DNA of 64,000 nt from assembly GCF_022811725.1 (NCBI RefSeq), contig NZ_CP094527.1, positions 4,774,001 through 4,838,000 on the forward strand, in the 5' to 3' direction. The translations under genes and the position numbers were made by a program. The notes beneath the pieces were generated by a model. The model made no database searches and was not told where the DNA came from. It saw nothing but the letters and a program-made list of their open reading frames with translations. Below are positions 1 through 7,635 of this stretch, piece after piece; positions within the stretch are counted from its first letter, which is position 1; each line of letters begins with the position of its first letter. The stretch comes from Mucilaginibacter sp. SMC90 (lineage in GTDB: Bacteria; Bacteroidota; Bacteroidia; Sphingobacteriales; Sphingobacteriaceae).

Positions 1-1366
1 CGATGTAACCATAAAAATGACCAATAACGCAAATGGCGGTTATGGCAATGATGTGGCTTTGGATGATATTTCGCTACGTCCTTATGGCCCTGCACTTACT
101 ACCTATTTCGGAAACGATAAAACAGCAATTACAGCACAGGGATGTGCCGATGCTAATAAGGTTTATACATTAAATGTTATTAGTGCATCAGATTTGCCAT
201 ATGCAAACCCTATTTATCAGTGGCAGGTAAATACATTAAACGGATGGATAAATATTCCCGGGGCGGTATTAGCATCCTATCCGCTTCATCAGCCTGCCAT
301 TGCAGGTAATTATCAATATAGGGCACTGGTTGCTCAACAAGGTAACATTAATTCGCCGCAGTGCAGGCTAATCTCGTCGCCTGTAACCTTAAGTATTGTT
401 AACCCTGAGCCTGTTACTGCAACAGCGAGCTCGCCTGTTTGCCCCGGCGAAAACATTTATCTTACAGCATCTGCAGGCGACAGCTATAGCTGGACAGGCC
501 CAAACAGCTTCACATCTACCCAACAAAGCCCCGTAATAAGTAGCGCATCCGCGGCTATGGCCGGTCAATATCGCGTTACGGTGTTCAAAAACGGATGCCC
601 GGGCGTATCGCCCGCCGTTACTGTAAATGTTAATGCTCCTGTAATTGCAAATGCGGGTGACAATCAAATGATTTGCAAAGGCGATAAAACACAGCTTCAT
701 GCCACTGGCGGAATGTCATATAAATGGTATCCTACAGCCGGTTTATCCAATCCCAATATTGCTAATCCGCTGGCCTCGCCCGACGTTACTACTACTTACA
801 CAGTTGAAGTAACCTCTAACGATTGTAAAGCCAAAAGTTCGGTAACCTTAACGGTAAATCAAGGCCCCGGAGCTTATGCCACCGCCACACGCGAAGTTAT
901 TAAAGGTGAAAAGATCCAGCTTCACGCCCAGGTAAGCGGAGAAAATGTATCCTATTACTGGACACCTAATGAAAACATCAGCAATGCTTCCTCCTTAGAG
1001 CCCTTTGTATTTCCAAGCAGTAACATTACTTATATTTTGCATGTACTGCAACCCGGCTCATGCAACCTGGAATCAAAAGCCGCTGTTGAGGTAAAAGTAA
1101 TTGACAAGTTTATCATCCCTAATACCTTTACCCCCAATAATGACGGCATAAATGACACTTGGCAAATAGACGCACTCGGAGCTTACGATAATGCCATAAC
1201 ACAGGTTTTTAATCGCTACGGAACTATAGTTTACAATGCCAAGGGCTACACAAAGGCATGGGACGGAACATATAACGGCCGCAGGCTACCTCCGGGGACT
1301 TATTATTACAAAATCGACCTTAAAAACGGTACCATTTATTCGGGTTGGGTGCAAATCATTGGCTGA
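1..1366 (+). CDS. T9SS type B sorted surface/secreted protein, 3' part
   Basis: The reading frame is open to the left edge of the window, so the gene starts upstream; the first ATG inside (position 17) is probably internal. The visible part is about 455 residues. It has Ig-like/PKD-like beta-sandwich segments rich in Ser, Thr and Asn with paired Cys. The last ~85 residues contain FTPNNDGINDTW, FNRYGTIVY, WDGTYNGR and PPGTYYYKI. This is the gliding-motility-associated C-terminal (CHU_C) domain, the type B signal for the Bacteroidota type IX secretion system. The protein is therefore expected to be exported and either attached to or released from the outer membrane. The function of the N-terminal part cannot be judged from this fragment. 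It is convergent with the next gene, whose stop codon directly abuts. Confidence 0.9.
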   Translation, partial: DVTIKMTNNANGGYGNDVALDDISLRPYGPALTTYFGNDKTAITAQGCADANKVYTLNVISASDLPYANPIYQWQVNTLNGWINIPGAVLASYPLHQPAIAGNYQYRALVAQQGNINSPQCRLISSPVTLSIVNPEPVTATASSPVCPGENIYLTASAGDSYSWTGPNSFTSTQQSPVISSASAAMAGQYRVTVFKNGCPGVSPAVTVNVNAPVIANAGDNQMICKGDKTQLHATGGMSYKWYPTAGLSNPNIANPLASPDVTTTYTVEVTSNDCKAKSSVTLTVNQGPGAYATATREVIKGEKIQLHAQVSGENVSYYWTPNENISNASSLEPFVFPSSNITYILHVLQPGSCNLESKAAVEVKVIDKFIIPNTFTPNNDGINDTWQIDALGAYDNAITQVFNRYGTIVYNAKGYTKAWDGTYNGRRLPPGTYYYKIDLKNGTIYSGWVQIIG

Positions 1367-1699
1367 TTACTTTTGATCAAAGATATTTTTGTCCCATTTC
1401 CTGAACTCGTAATATTTGCTTTTAGGTTCGCCGGTAAAGCCATTAATACCTTTTTTGCGCGGAAGATAGTAAGCATGAATGTAGATGAACGGAACAACAA
1501 ACAGGGATAAAGAAGCCATAGCAATGGTTCGTCCGAAATATATAGAAATAGCGATAACTATTACCAGCGTGAGAATATATTTACCAACCCGGCGTACAAC
1601 AGGCGTACGCTCTTCAAAATGGCCAAAAATGATATTGCCCAGCGCGTAAATGATGCTTACTACGGCTACCTCAAACCAAAGAGACGCTGTTGCCCACAT
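1367..1699 (-). CDS. Small hypothetical membrane protein
   Basis: 110 residues. Hydrophobic segments at about 5-25, 40-58 and 60-77 suggest two or three membrane spans, followed by a charged C-terminal tail of about 30 residues with many Lys and aromatic residues (PRKKGINGF, KYYEFRKWDKN). I do not recognise a family. The ATG at 1699 starts just before the first hydrophobic stretch. The stop codon is immediately next to the stop of the convergent T9SS gene, leaving no room for a terminator between them. Codon use looks native. Confidence 0.6.
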   Translation of the reverse strand: MWATASLWFEVAVVSIIYALGNIIFGHFEERTPVVRRVGKYILTLVIVIAISIYFGRTIAMASLSLFVVPFIYIHAYYLPRKKGINGFTGEPKSKYYEFRKWDKNIFDQK

Positions 1700-1848
1700 A
1701 TTTCAGGAGATTGGTTTGTATAAAAATACAAACAGGAGCTTTCATTTCCTATTTGTCCATTTCATTTTGCAGCGAAATAAGCACTGGTTGGAAAGCAAGT
1801 TTACGATTACGAAACTCCGCTGGAGTCCAATATCTCTTAAAATTTTGT

Positions 1849-1984
1849 CTATAAACACGTAGCCTCTCTGAGGCCGCCTGGCAGACCAGCAATTTTTATT
1901 ATGCTATAAACACGAGGCCCCGATGGGAGCCTCGTGTTTATAACAATAAGAGCATGTTTTCCGGCTCCGTAGGTGCCTCGTGTT
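1849..1984. repeat. Palindromic intergenic repeat cluster
   Basis: CTATAAACACG occurs at 1849 and again at 1904. The second copy opens a perfect 14-bp inverted repeat, TATAAACACGAGGC (1905-1918) with its complement at 1929-1942, around a 10-nt loop. A smaller hairpin GCCTC-TCT-GAGGC lies at 1862-1874, and GCCTCGTGTT recurs at 1975-1984. The 488-base gap between the membrane protein and the phosphatase fusion holds this cluster plus the hairpin at 2101-2130, and no convincing gene. Confidence 0.7.
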
Positions 1985-2100
1985 GAAATTTCAGGTCGAT
2001 AAATTTTGTGGGGTAACTTAAACTCGCAAAGAGCCCTGAGGTTCACCTTATTCTAACCATCTACAAGGATACTCACGGCAGCGAATTTGCATGGCGTATA

Positions 2101-2130
2101 CATCAGGGCCCTCTGCGAGAGACCCTGATG
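2101..2130. repeat. Hairpin downstream of the phosphatase fusion gene
   Basis: CATCAGGG (2101-2108) pairs with CCCTGATG (2123-2130), and an inner CTCT/AGAG pairing extends the stem past a single bulge on each side. It lies about 60 bases past the stop of the minus-strand phosphatase gene but has no T-run, so it is either an mRNA 3' end hairpin or part of the neighbouring repeat cluster. Confidence 0.5.
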
Positions 2131-2187
2131 GGAGTTTAAAGGAAAAACTTAGCGTCTTTGCGCCTTTGCGCGAAATCATTATTCTGC

Positions 2188-4023
2188 CTATTGCAGCAAA
2201 GCCTTAATCTTATTAAAGATCTCTGTATTACTATAAACCCCTCTAAAATCTAAAGAATGAGGCCCGTAGCTAAATACAGGAACCGGGGTGCCTGTATGAT
2301 CGTTGGTGCTGAAATCGCCCCATACATAGCCATTGTTAATGCTGCCATCCAACAGTGTTAAACCTCCTGTTTCGTGATCAGCAGTAACAATTACCAGGGT
2401 TTCACCATCTTCGTCGGCAAACTTCAGGGCGTCGCCAACCACACGGTCAAAATCGCTATTTTCTGTGATCACTTGTTTCAGGTTATTGGCATGCCCCCCG
2501 TGATCAATCTGCGATCCTTCAATCATCATAAAAAAACCTTTGGGCGCATTCTTAAATACCTGCGTTACTTTGTTAAATGCCAACGGCAAATAGTTTCCCC
2601 TACCCGCCATTTTCGGACGGGTTACACTGTCATCCATCAGGCCCAGGATCTTGGGAGCAGAACTATTCAAAAACTCGTCGAAATTACGCACAACAGTGTA
2701 CCCTCTCTTTTTCATTTTATCAACGGCAGTTTCCCCGTTAACAGGTTGCGTAAAATCTTTATAAGCTGAACCTAAAAAGATATCTACGGGCGAAGATGTA
2801 ATTTGACTGGCGATGGCCACCGAGTGGCTACGCTCCAGATCATGCGCATAAAAAGCTGCCGGAGTTGCATCTGTTAATTCGCAAACAGCAATATCCGCCA
2901 CTTTTTTACCGGCTTCGGCGCTGTAATCGGCTAATGATTTCAACGGTTTGCCTGTCGGATCAACACCGATAGCCCTGTCGTTAGTTTTTTGGCCCGATGC
3001 AAATGCAGTAGCACCCGCCGCCGAATCGGTGATGTAAGCATCGGCAGAGTTGGTTATTGAAAACCCAATGTTAAGCATTTGAAAGATATTCAGCTGCCCG
3101 CGGTTGGCGGTATAGGTTGAGTAGATCTGCGACAAGCCCATTCCATCGCCAATACAAAGTATAATATTCTTCACTTTTTTAACCGTACCATCCGCTTTAT
3201 AAGTTGGCTTATAAATAACATAAGGTTGCGGCGCAGTGTATTCGCTCGTGGGCTTTTTGTTCAGAAAATCGCCAAGCTCTTCTATTTTATCTGTCCCAAT
3301 TACATCTACACCTAAACGGATAAGAGCCAGCCAGCTGCTTTTAGTATCAGGTGTTTCCCAAAAACGGATCTTTTTACCGGCATTATGTACGCTGTCTATA
3401 CCCGCTTTTACCCTGGCAATTTCTTCATTATTTAGTACACCTTTACCATTCCAGTGCATGTATTTGCCAAAAGGAAAACTAACCAGGCCAATTTTTTTCC
3501 ATTGCTCAGGTGTAAAGCCATCCATGTGATCAACATCAAATGAGATCCATGCAGGGTAATTAGTCATTTCGGCACCGGGCGGCACTGCACCGGTCATCAC
3601 TATCGATAACCTACCCGGGTGACCATCATAAGCGAAGTACTGCTCCAATGGTTTCAGTTCTTTAATTACTAATGGCAACACCGCTTTATAGTCTTCCTTG
3701 ATCTCGATGAGCAGCCTTAAGTGACGTTGTGGGTCGCGTTTTAACTTTTCAACCAGTGGATCAATATATAAAGCCTTCAATGACCGTTTGGCATCGATTT
3801 CCTTTTTATCATGAGCTACCATAAGTTGCCCGTTAACGGCATAACAATCTGCCTCTATAGAGCCAAAACCTTTTTCATAGGCACGAAAAAAAGGAATATT
3901 GTTCTTGTAATCATTGTGGGAATGCGCATCGGCCACAGTGTAGTTTTTAACCTGTGCATTAGCCGTCAAACCGGCGTTTGCAAGCAGTGCCGCAAGCGTA
4001 ATAATGGTAGTACTTTTCTTCAT
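2188..4023 (-). CDS. Secreted glycerophosphodiester phosphodiesterase-like / alkaline phosphatase fusion
   Basis: 611 residues from the ATG at 4023, chosen because MKKSTTIITLAALLANAG then begins as a normal signal peptide; an ATG 18 bases upstream is also in frame. Residues ~30-270 resemble PI-PLC/GDPD-like proteins (DAHSHNDY, IEADCYAVNGQLMVAHD, LIEIKE). Residues ~285-610 are an alkaline phosphatase domain: CIGDGMG metal site, nucleophile Ser near 334 in TDSAAGATA, IDHGGHANN, and TADHETGG near the C-terminus. Both modules hydrolyse phosphate esters outside the cytoplasm, so the protein could release glycerol phosphate and then inorganic phosphate from phospholipid headgroups. No Pho-type operator was recognised. 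The phosphatase assignment is firm; the N-terminal substrate is inferred. Confidence 0.88.
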   Translation of the reverse strand: MKKSTTIITLAALLANAGLTANAQVKNYTVADAHSHNDYKNNIPFFRAYEKGFGSIEADCYAVNGQLMVAHDKKEIDAKRSLKALYIDPLVEKLKRDPQRHLRLLIEIKEDYKAVLPLVIKELKPLEQYFAYDGHPGRLSIVMTGAVPPGAEMTNYPAWISFDVDHMDGFTPEQWKKIGLVSFPFGKYMHWNGKGVLNNEEIARVKAGIDSVHNAGKKIRFWETPDTKSSWLALIRLGVDVIGTDKIEELGDFLNKKPTSEYTAPQPYVIYKPTYKADGTVKKVKNIILCIGDGMGLSQIYSTYTANRGQLNIFQMLNIGFSITNSADAYITDSAAGATAFASGQKTNDRAIGVDPTGKPLKSLADYSAEAGKKVADIAVCELTDATPAAFYAHDLERSHSVAIASQITSSPVDIFLGSAYKDFTQPVNGETAVDKMKKRGYTVVRNFDEFLNSSAPKILGLMDDSVTRPKMAGRGNYLPLAFNKVTQVFKNAPKGFFMMIEGSQIDHGGHANNLKQVITENSDFDRVVGDALKFADEDGETLVIVTADHETGGLTLLDGSINNGYVWGDFSTNDHTGTPVPVFSYGPHSLDFRGVYSNTEIFNKIKALLQ

Positions 4024-4041
4024 TTGATATAGATATAGCAA

Positions 4042-4540
4042 AACCGGGCAAAACCCGCTTTATAGTTTTTAACTGCCTGCAGACCTGCATTTGCTTAAGC
4101 CTCCGGGGTTACCTGAATGTACTCGGCAGGATTGGCCAAACACCATCTTTTGCAGTGTCAAAGTTACAAGCTTTCTGCACAACTGAGCCACACGAGCCCT
4201 GTACAGGTCTTTATATAAAACCTCATGCATCTCAACCCAGCCAACGGGGTTAAAATTACAACCAATTCACCGGCTTGAAAATCCAATGCGGCGGCAGTGA
4301 CCCTGGTTTAGCAAAGGCATATAACTGATCGGTTTAAAACCTGCCTGTATGCAAGCCTGATAAAAAGACGATTTCATTACTTCACCTGCACAACCTCAAA
4401 AACTCCGCCCCCCGCCGAATGATGCCCACATGGGATACTTTTATGGCGCCAAAGTAAAAACACAGATGTTAAGCTAAATTTAAGCCTATATTAATGCTTC
4501 AAAAAACACAAGCGGCAAGTTACTTTGGTGAAGAAATGAT
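4042..4540. other. Intergenic stretch without recognised gene
   Basis: About 500 bases between the phosphatase fusion and the gntR promoter. Only a 36-codon minus-strand reading frame is present, with no recognisable similarity. I checked for cobalamin, TPP and SAM riboswitch cores and did not find the conserved boxes. Base composition is ordinary. Confidence 0.5.
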
Positions 4541-4570
4541 TTTGATCTTTTAAATAAAACCCTACCTTTG
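4541..4570 (+). promoter_or_regulatory. Bacteroidota-type promoter of gntR
   Basis: A TTTG -33 element (4541-4544) is separated by 18 bases from TACCTTTG (4563-4570), an exact match to the Bacteroidota -7 consensus TAnnTTTG. Transcription would start near 4576, inside the palindromic box at 4575-4585. Confidence 0.65.
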
Positions 4571-4574
4571 CAAT

Positions 4575-4585
4575 TCATCTGATGA
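4575..4585. promoter_or_regulatory. Candidate GntR operator, copy 1
   Basis: TCATCTGATGA is an odd palindrome (TCATC-T-GATGA) over the predicted start of transcription of gntR. The longer string AATTCATCTGATG (4572-4584) is repeated exactly at 5261-5273 before the MFS gene. The placement fits autorepression. Confidence 0.55.
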
Positions 4586-4594
4586 TTTACAGAT

Positions 4595-5248
4595 ATGAGT
4601 AAAATTATTAAAAGATCACTGGCCGAAGAAATTGCCGAGAAATTAAAAGAGCAAATAGGAAGCGGCCATTATCAAATAAATGATAAGTTACCTACCGAGC
4701 CTGAATTAATGGCCGAGTTTGGGGTTGGTCGCTCAAGTATCCGCGAAGCAACCAAAAGCCTGGTACAATCAGGCCTGCTCAGGATCCAGCAGGGCGCAGG
4801 AACTTTTGTGGAGCGCGCAACTATCAATCCGGAGCCGATGGATGCCCGCATAAGACGTGCACGATCACAGGATGTTGACGAAGTAAGACAGCTACTGGAG
4901 ATGAAAATAGCTGAAAAAGCCGCTATAAATCGCTCACAAAAGGATATACTTACAATGAAAGGCTACTTAGAAGACCGAAAAACAACCGCCGAAGCCGGGC
5001 TATTAGAGGCATGTATCGACGCCGATGTTAAATTTCATATCGCCATTGCCAATGCTTCAAAAAATGAAATCCTGAGCGATCTTTACAAAACAGCAGCCGT
5101 TCATTTAAAAAATTGGTTTACCGAAATACATCCGGATACACGGAGCTTTATCGAAACCCAGCACCTTCATGAAAGACTGCTGAAAAATATCCTCGACTGT
5201 GATTCAAAACAGGCGTGGAATACTGTTATCGAAATTCATCAGCATTAA
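4595..5248 (+). CDS. FadR-subfamily GntR transcriptional regulator
   Basis: 217 residues. The N-terminal winged helix-turn-helix (about 8-75) contains LPTEPELMAEFGVGRSSIREA and the wing IQQGAGTFV, the hallmark of GntR proteins. Residues ~90-215 form an all-helical FCD ligand domain with Asp/His residues (DADVKFHIAIANASKN) in place to bind a metal and a carboxylate effector. Members usually control uptake or use of organic or sugar acids. The downstream MFS gene is 54 bases away on the same strand, and the two genes share the box AATTCATCTGATG, so the regulator probably controls itself and the transporter. The effector cannot be deduced. Confidence 0.9.
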   Translation: MSKIIKRSLAEEIAEKLKEQIGSGHYQINDKLPTEPELMAEFGVGRSSIREATKSLVQSGLLRIQQGAGTFVERATINPEPMDARIRRARSQDVDEVRQLLEMKIAEKAAINRSQKDILTMKGYLEDRKTTAEAGLLEACIDADVKFHIAIANASKNEILSDLYKTAAVHLKNWFTEIHPDTRSFIETQHLHERLLKNILDCDSKQAWNTVIEIHQH

Positions 5249-5260
5249 ATTTTTTCACAA

Positions 5261-5273
5261 AATTCATCTGATG
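5261..5273. promoter_or_regulatory. Candidate GntR operator, copy 2
   Basis: An exact second copy of AATTCATCTGATG lies 12 bases after the gntR stop codon and 29 bases before the MFS start. No strong -33/-7 pair is visible around it, so it may mark a weak internal promoter or act as a roadblock within the operon. Confidence 0.45.
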
Positions 5274-5302
5274 TTATAATGTTTTAATTTAATCTACAAC
5301 CA

Positions 5303-6532
5303 ATGGAATCTACTTCACCCACAATTACTACCTCCGAGCCTAAAAAATTGGTTCAGCAAACTGTGTATTCAATTTTGTTTACGATAAGCCTGGCCCATTT
5401 TATTAATGATATGCTGCAATCGGTTATACCGTCCATATATCCGCTTATCAAACAACGCTTCAGCCTTAATTTCACTCAAATTGGGCTAATTACTTTTACT
5501 TATCAAATTACCGCCTCTATTTTACAGCCTTTTGTGGGGCTTTACACCGATAAAAAACCTAAACCATACTCACTTGCAGCTGGCATGGGCTTTACCTTAT
5601 CGGGATTATTGCTGGCTTCTTTTGCCGGTAGTTTTTATATTATGCTGATAGCTGTAAGCCTTATCGGAATAGGTTCGTCAATATTTCATCCGGAGTCGTC
5701 ACGAGTGGCGCATTTGGCCTCGGGCGGCAAAAAGGGATTGGCCCAATCTATTTTTCAACTGGGCGGAAATGCGGGTAGTGCTGTAGGCCCACTGCTGGCA
5801 GCCCTTATCGTAATCCCTTATGGCCAATCAAATGTAATATGGTTTTGCCTGATTGCCCTTGCCGGAATAGTGGTATTACTCCGCATAGCTAAATGGTATG
5901 CCGAACATTTAAGCCTTAAAGCAAAAAATAAAAATATTAAAGAAGGAGTACACCTCAACCTCTCAAAAAGAAGAGTAATATTCTCATTAATTGTATTACT
6001 GGTTCTTATCTTCTCCAAATATTTTTACCTGGCCAGCATCACCAGTTATTATACATTTTTCCTGATCAGTAAATTTCATTTAAGCATTCAGCAATCGCAA
6101 ATTTACTTGTTTATGTTTTTAGGCTCAGTAGCAGCGGGAACGCTTTTTGGCGGGCCGCTGGGCGATCGCTTTGGCCGCAAATACATCATCTGGATCTCGA
6201 TATTAGGGGTAGCCCCATTCACCATGCTCCTCCCTTATGTATCGCTGTTTTGGACAGGCGTTCTATCAGTATTTATCGGTCTGATCCTTTCGTCGGCATT
6301 TTCAGCTATTTTAGTTTATGCCACTGAGCTGGTTCCGGGAAAAGTTGGATTGATAGCCGGTTTATTCTTCGGCCTGGCATTTGGAATGGGCGGCTTGGGA
6401 TCAGCCGTTTTAGGAAAGGTGGCCGATATGACCAGTATCAACTATGTATTTAAAATCTGTGCTTATTTGCCGTTGATTGGCATTTTCACTGGCTTATTGC
6501 CCAATATTGAAGCGAAGAGGGCGGTTAGTTAA
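5303..6532 (+). CDS. fsr: MFS transporter, fosmidomycin-resistance (Fsr) type
   Basis: 409 residues and about 12 membrane spans. The region HFINDMLQSVIPSIYPLIK followed by TQIGLITFTYQ and LQPFVGLYTDKKP matches the Fsr branch of the major facilitator superfamily, as does GIGSSIFHPESSRVA; E. coli Fsr is nearly the same length (406). Family members are inner-membrane drug/proton antiporters, although environmental homologues may move other small anions. Pairing with a FadR-type regulator and a shared operator suggests induction by a carboxylate-like ligand. The symbol reflects family likeness, not proven fosmidomycin export. Confidence 0.82.
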   Translation: MESTSPTITTSEPKKLVQQTVYSILFTISLAHFINDMLQSVIPSIYPLIKQRFSLNFTQIGLITFTYQITASILQPFVGLYTDKKPKPYSLAAGMGFTLSGLLLASFAGSFYIMLIAVSLIGIGSSIFHPESSRVAHLASGGKKGLAQSIFQLGGNAGSAVGPLLAALIVIPYGQSNVIWFCLIALAGIVVLLRIAKWYAEHLSLKAKNKNIKEGVHLNLSKRRVIFSLIVLLVLIFSKYFYLASITSYYTFFLISKFHLSIQQSQIYLFMFLGSVAAGTLFGGPLGDRFGRKYIIWISILGVAPFTMLLPYVSLFWTGVLSVFIGLILSSAFSAILVYATELVPGKVGLIAGLFFGLAFGMGGLGSAVLGKVADMTSINYVFKICAYLPLIGIFTGLLPNIEAKRAVS

Positions 6533-6545
6533 AGCTGTTATTTTC

Positions 6546-6566
6546 GCGCTCGTTTGAAACGAGCGC
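6546..6566. repeat. Palindrome after the MFS gene
   Basis: GCGCTCGTTT and AAACGAGCGC flank a single central G, giving a perfect 10-bp inverted repeat 13 bases past the fsr stop codon. There is no T-run on either side, so it is not a classical terminator, although it could protect the transcript end. Confidence 0.6.
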
Positions 6567-6585
6567 AAGAGGAAAAATTAAAATG

Positions 6586-6658
6586 GGTCATGTTGAGCTT
6601 GTCGAAGGATAATGGGCAGGGCCTCTGCGCACGAGTCTTAGACAGACTCAAACTGACC
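6586..6658. repeat. Long imperfect hairpin, GTCATG..GAGC family, copy 1
   Basis: GGTCATGTTGAGCTTGTCGAAG at the left pairs with the right arm in 17 of 22 positions across about 30 bases. A related element lies at 42015-42067. A 68-codon plus-strand reading frame through this region is a by-product of the repeat, not a gene. Confidence 0.55.
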
Positions 6659-6731
6659 AACCCTTTTTTGTCATTTCACCTTCAGGGGGCGCTGGATTTA
6701 AACACTCATCATAACACGCATCTGCACCTAA

Positions 6732-6764
6732 AGACTTACGAAGTTTTAAAAACTTCGTAAGTCT
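6732..6764. repeat. 33-bp palindrome AGACTT, copy 1
   Basis: AGACTTACGAAGTTTT (6732-6747) and its exact complement (6749-6764) flank one base. It lies 15 bases before the end of the convergent DUF1080 gene and could terminate transcription from both sides. The copy at 41957-41989 differs by a compensated base pair. Confidence 0.75.
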
Positions 6765-6779
6765 GGTTTTTCAAATAAG

Positions 6780-7556
6780 CTATTGCCCTAACTCCCTTAC
6801 CCAAATATTGCGATAACTGATAGGCTCGCTTTTATCACCGTGGGCCTGCAGTTTTATAGGCGAAGCACCATGCTTACGATATTCGGGCTTGCCGATGTAC
6901 GGGGTATCTCCTATCAATGAAGTATTGTTTTGCACCAGCACACCATTATGCAGCACTGTAGCCCGTGCAGCCGACTTTAGCGAACCATCCTCGTTGAACC
7001 TCGGCGCGGTCCAGATCACATCATAGGTTTGCCATTCGCCTGGCTTACGGCAGGCATTTGCCAGTGGAATAGCCTGTTTATACAAACTGCCCACCTGGCC
7101 ATTAACATAAGTCTTGTTATTATAATTGTCAAGTACTTGCAGCTCATAACCACCGGCCCCCCAGGGCAATGCTGCCAAAAAAATACCGCTATTACCACGC
7201 GCTTGCCCGCTGCCGGTTATGTTTGAAGGGATCCGGTATTCGATATGCAACTGGAAATCCATGAACTTACGCCTGGTTTGAATATCGCCGGCTGTTTTAT
7301 CAACGGTGATTATTTTACCCGCCACGTTCCATTTATGGTTTGAGGTAGAATCATTGGTAGCAACCCATTCATCAAGGTTTTTACCATCAAACAAAATAAT
7401 AGCATCTGATGGAGCATCGCCCGGGATTTTACCGGGCGTAACCACAGCTGGCACCGGCGACCAGATCTCGGTATCTTCCGGCTTAGCATTTTGCTGCGCG
7501 AATGTTACCAATGAACTCCCCGCTAACATGGCGGTGAAAATAAGTTTGCGTTTCAT
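6780..7556 (-). CDS. Secreted DUF1080 (3-keto-disaccharide hydrolase-type) protein
   Basis: 258 residues with a signal peptide ending near SLVTFAQ (residue ~20). The DUF1080 beta-sandwich covers ~50-255, with LFDGKNLDEW, GSGQARGNSGIFL, GYELQVLDNYNNKTY, GEWQTYDVIWTAP and the C-terminal RNIWVREL. The family contains 3-keto-glucoside/3-keto-disaccharide hydrolases that act after oxidation of the sugar C3, and is structurally like concanavalin-type lectins. It is the third gene of a minus-strand run with the propeller-cytochrome (79-base gap) and the DUF1080-PA14 protein. A close paralogue lies at 62125-62895. Family placement is firm; catalytic activity is inferred. Confidence 0.9.
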   Translation of the reverse strand: MKRKLIFTAMLAGSSLVTFAQQNAKPEDTEIWSPVPAVVTPGKIPGDAPSDAIILFDGKNLDEWVATNDSTSNHKWNVAGKIITVDKTAGDIQTRRKFMDFQLHIEYRIPSNITGSGQARGNSGIFLAALPWGAGGYELQVLDNYNNKTYVNGQVGSLYKQAIPLANACRKPGEWQTYDVIWTAPRFNEDGSLKSAARATVLHNGVLVQNNTSLIGDTPYIGKPEYRKHGASPIKLQAHGDKSEPISYRNIWVRELGQ

Positions 7557-7635
7557 TGAACTTTATATAAAAACATTAACATCTTAAACAATAATTAACC
7601 TATAGCTTTTAGCTTTCTGCCTTCAGCTTTAAGCC

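Noticed and set aside
1849..2046. 65-codon minus-strand reading frame
   Set aside because: It consists of the TATAAACACG repeat cluster and has no protein-like features.
4042..4594. Possible riboswitch before gntR
   Set aside because: A short CAGGGTCACTGCC-like stretch on the minus strand recalled a cobalamin element, but the conserved boxes and downstream gene type are missing.
6554..6760. 68-codon plus-strand reading frame
   Set aside because: It is made of the GTCATG-type hairpin and the AGACTT palindrome; composition reflects the repeats and there is no start context.
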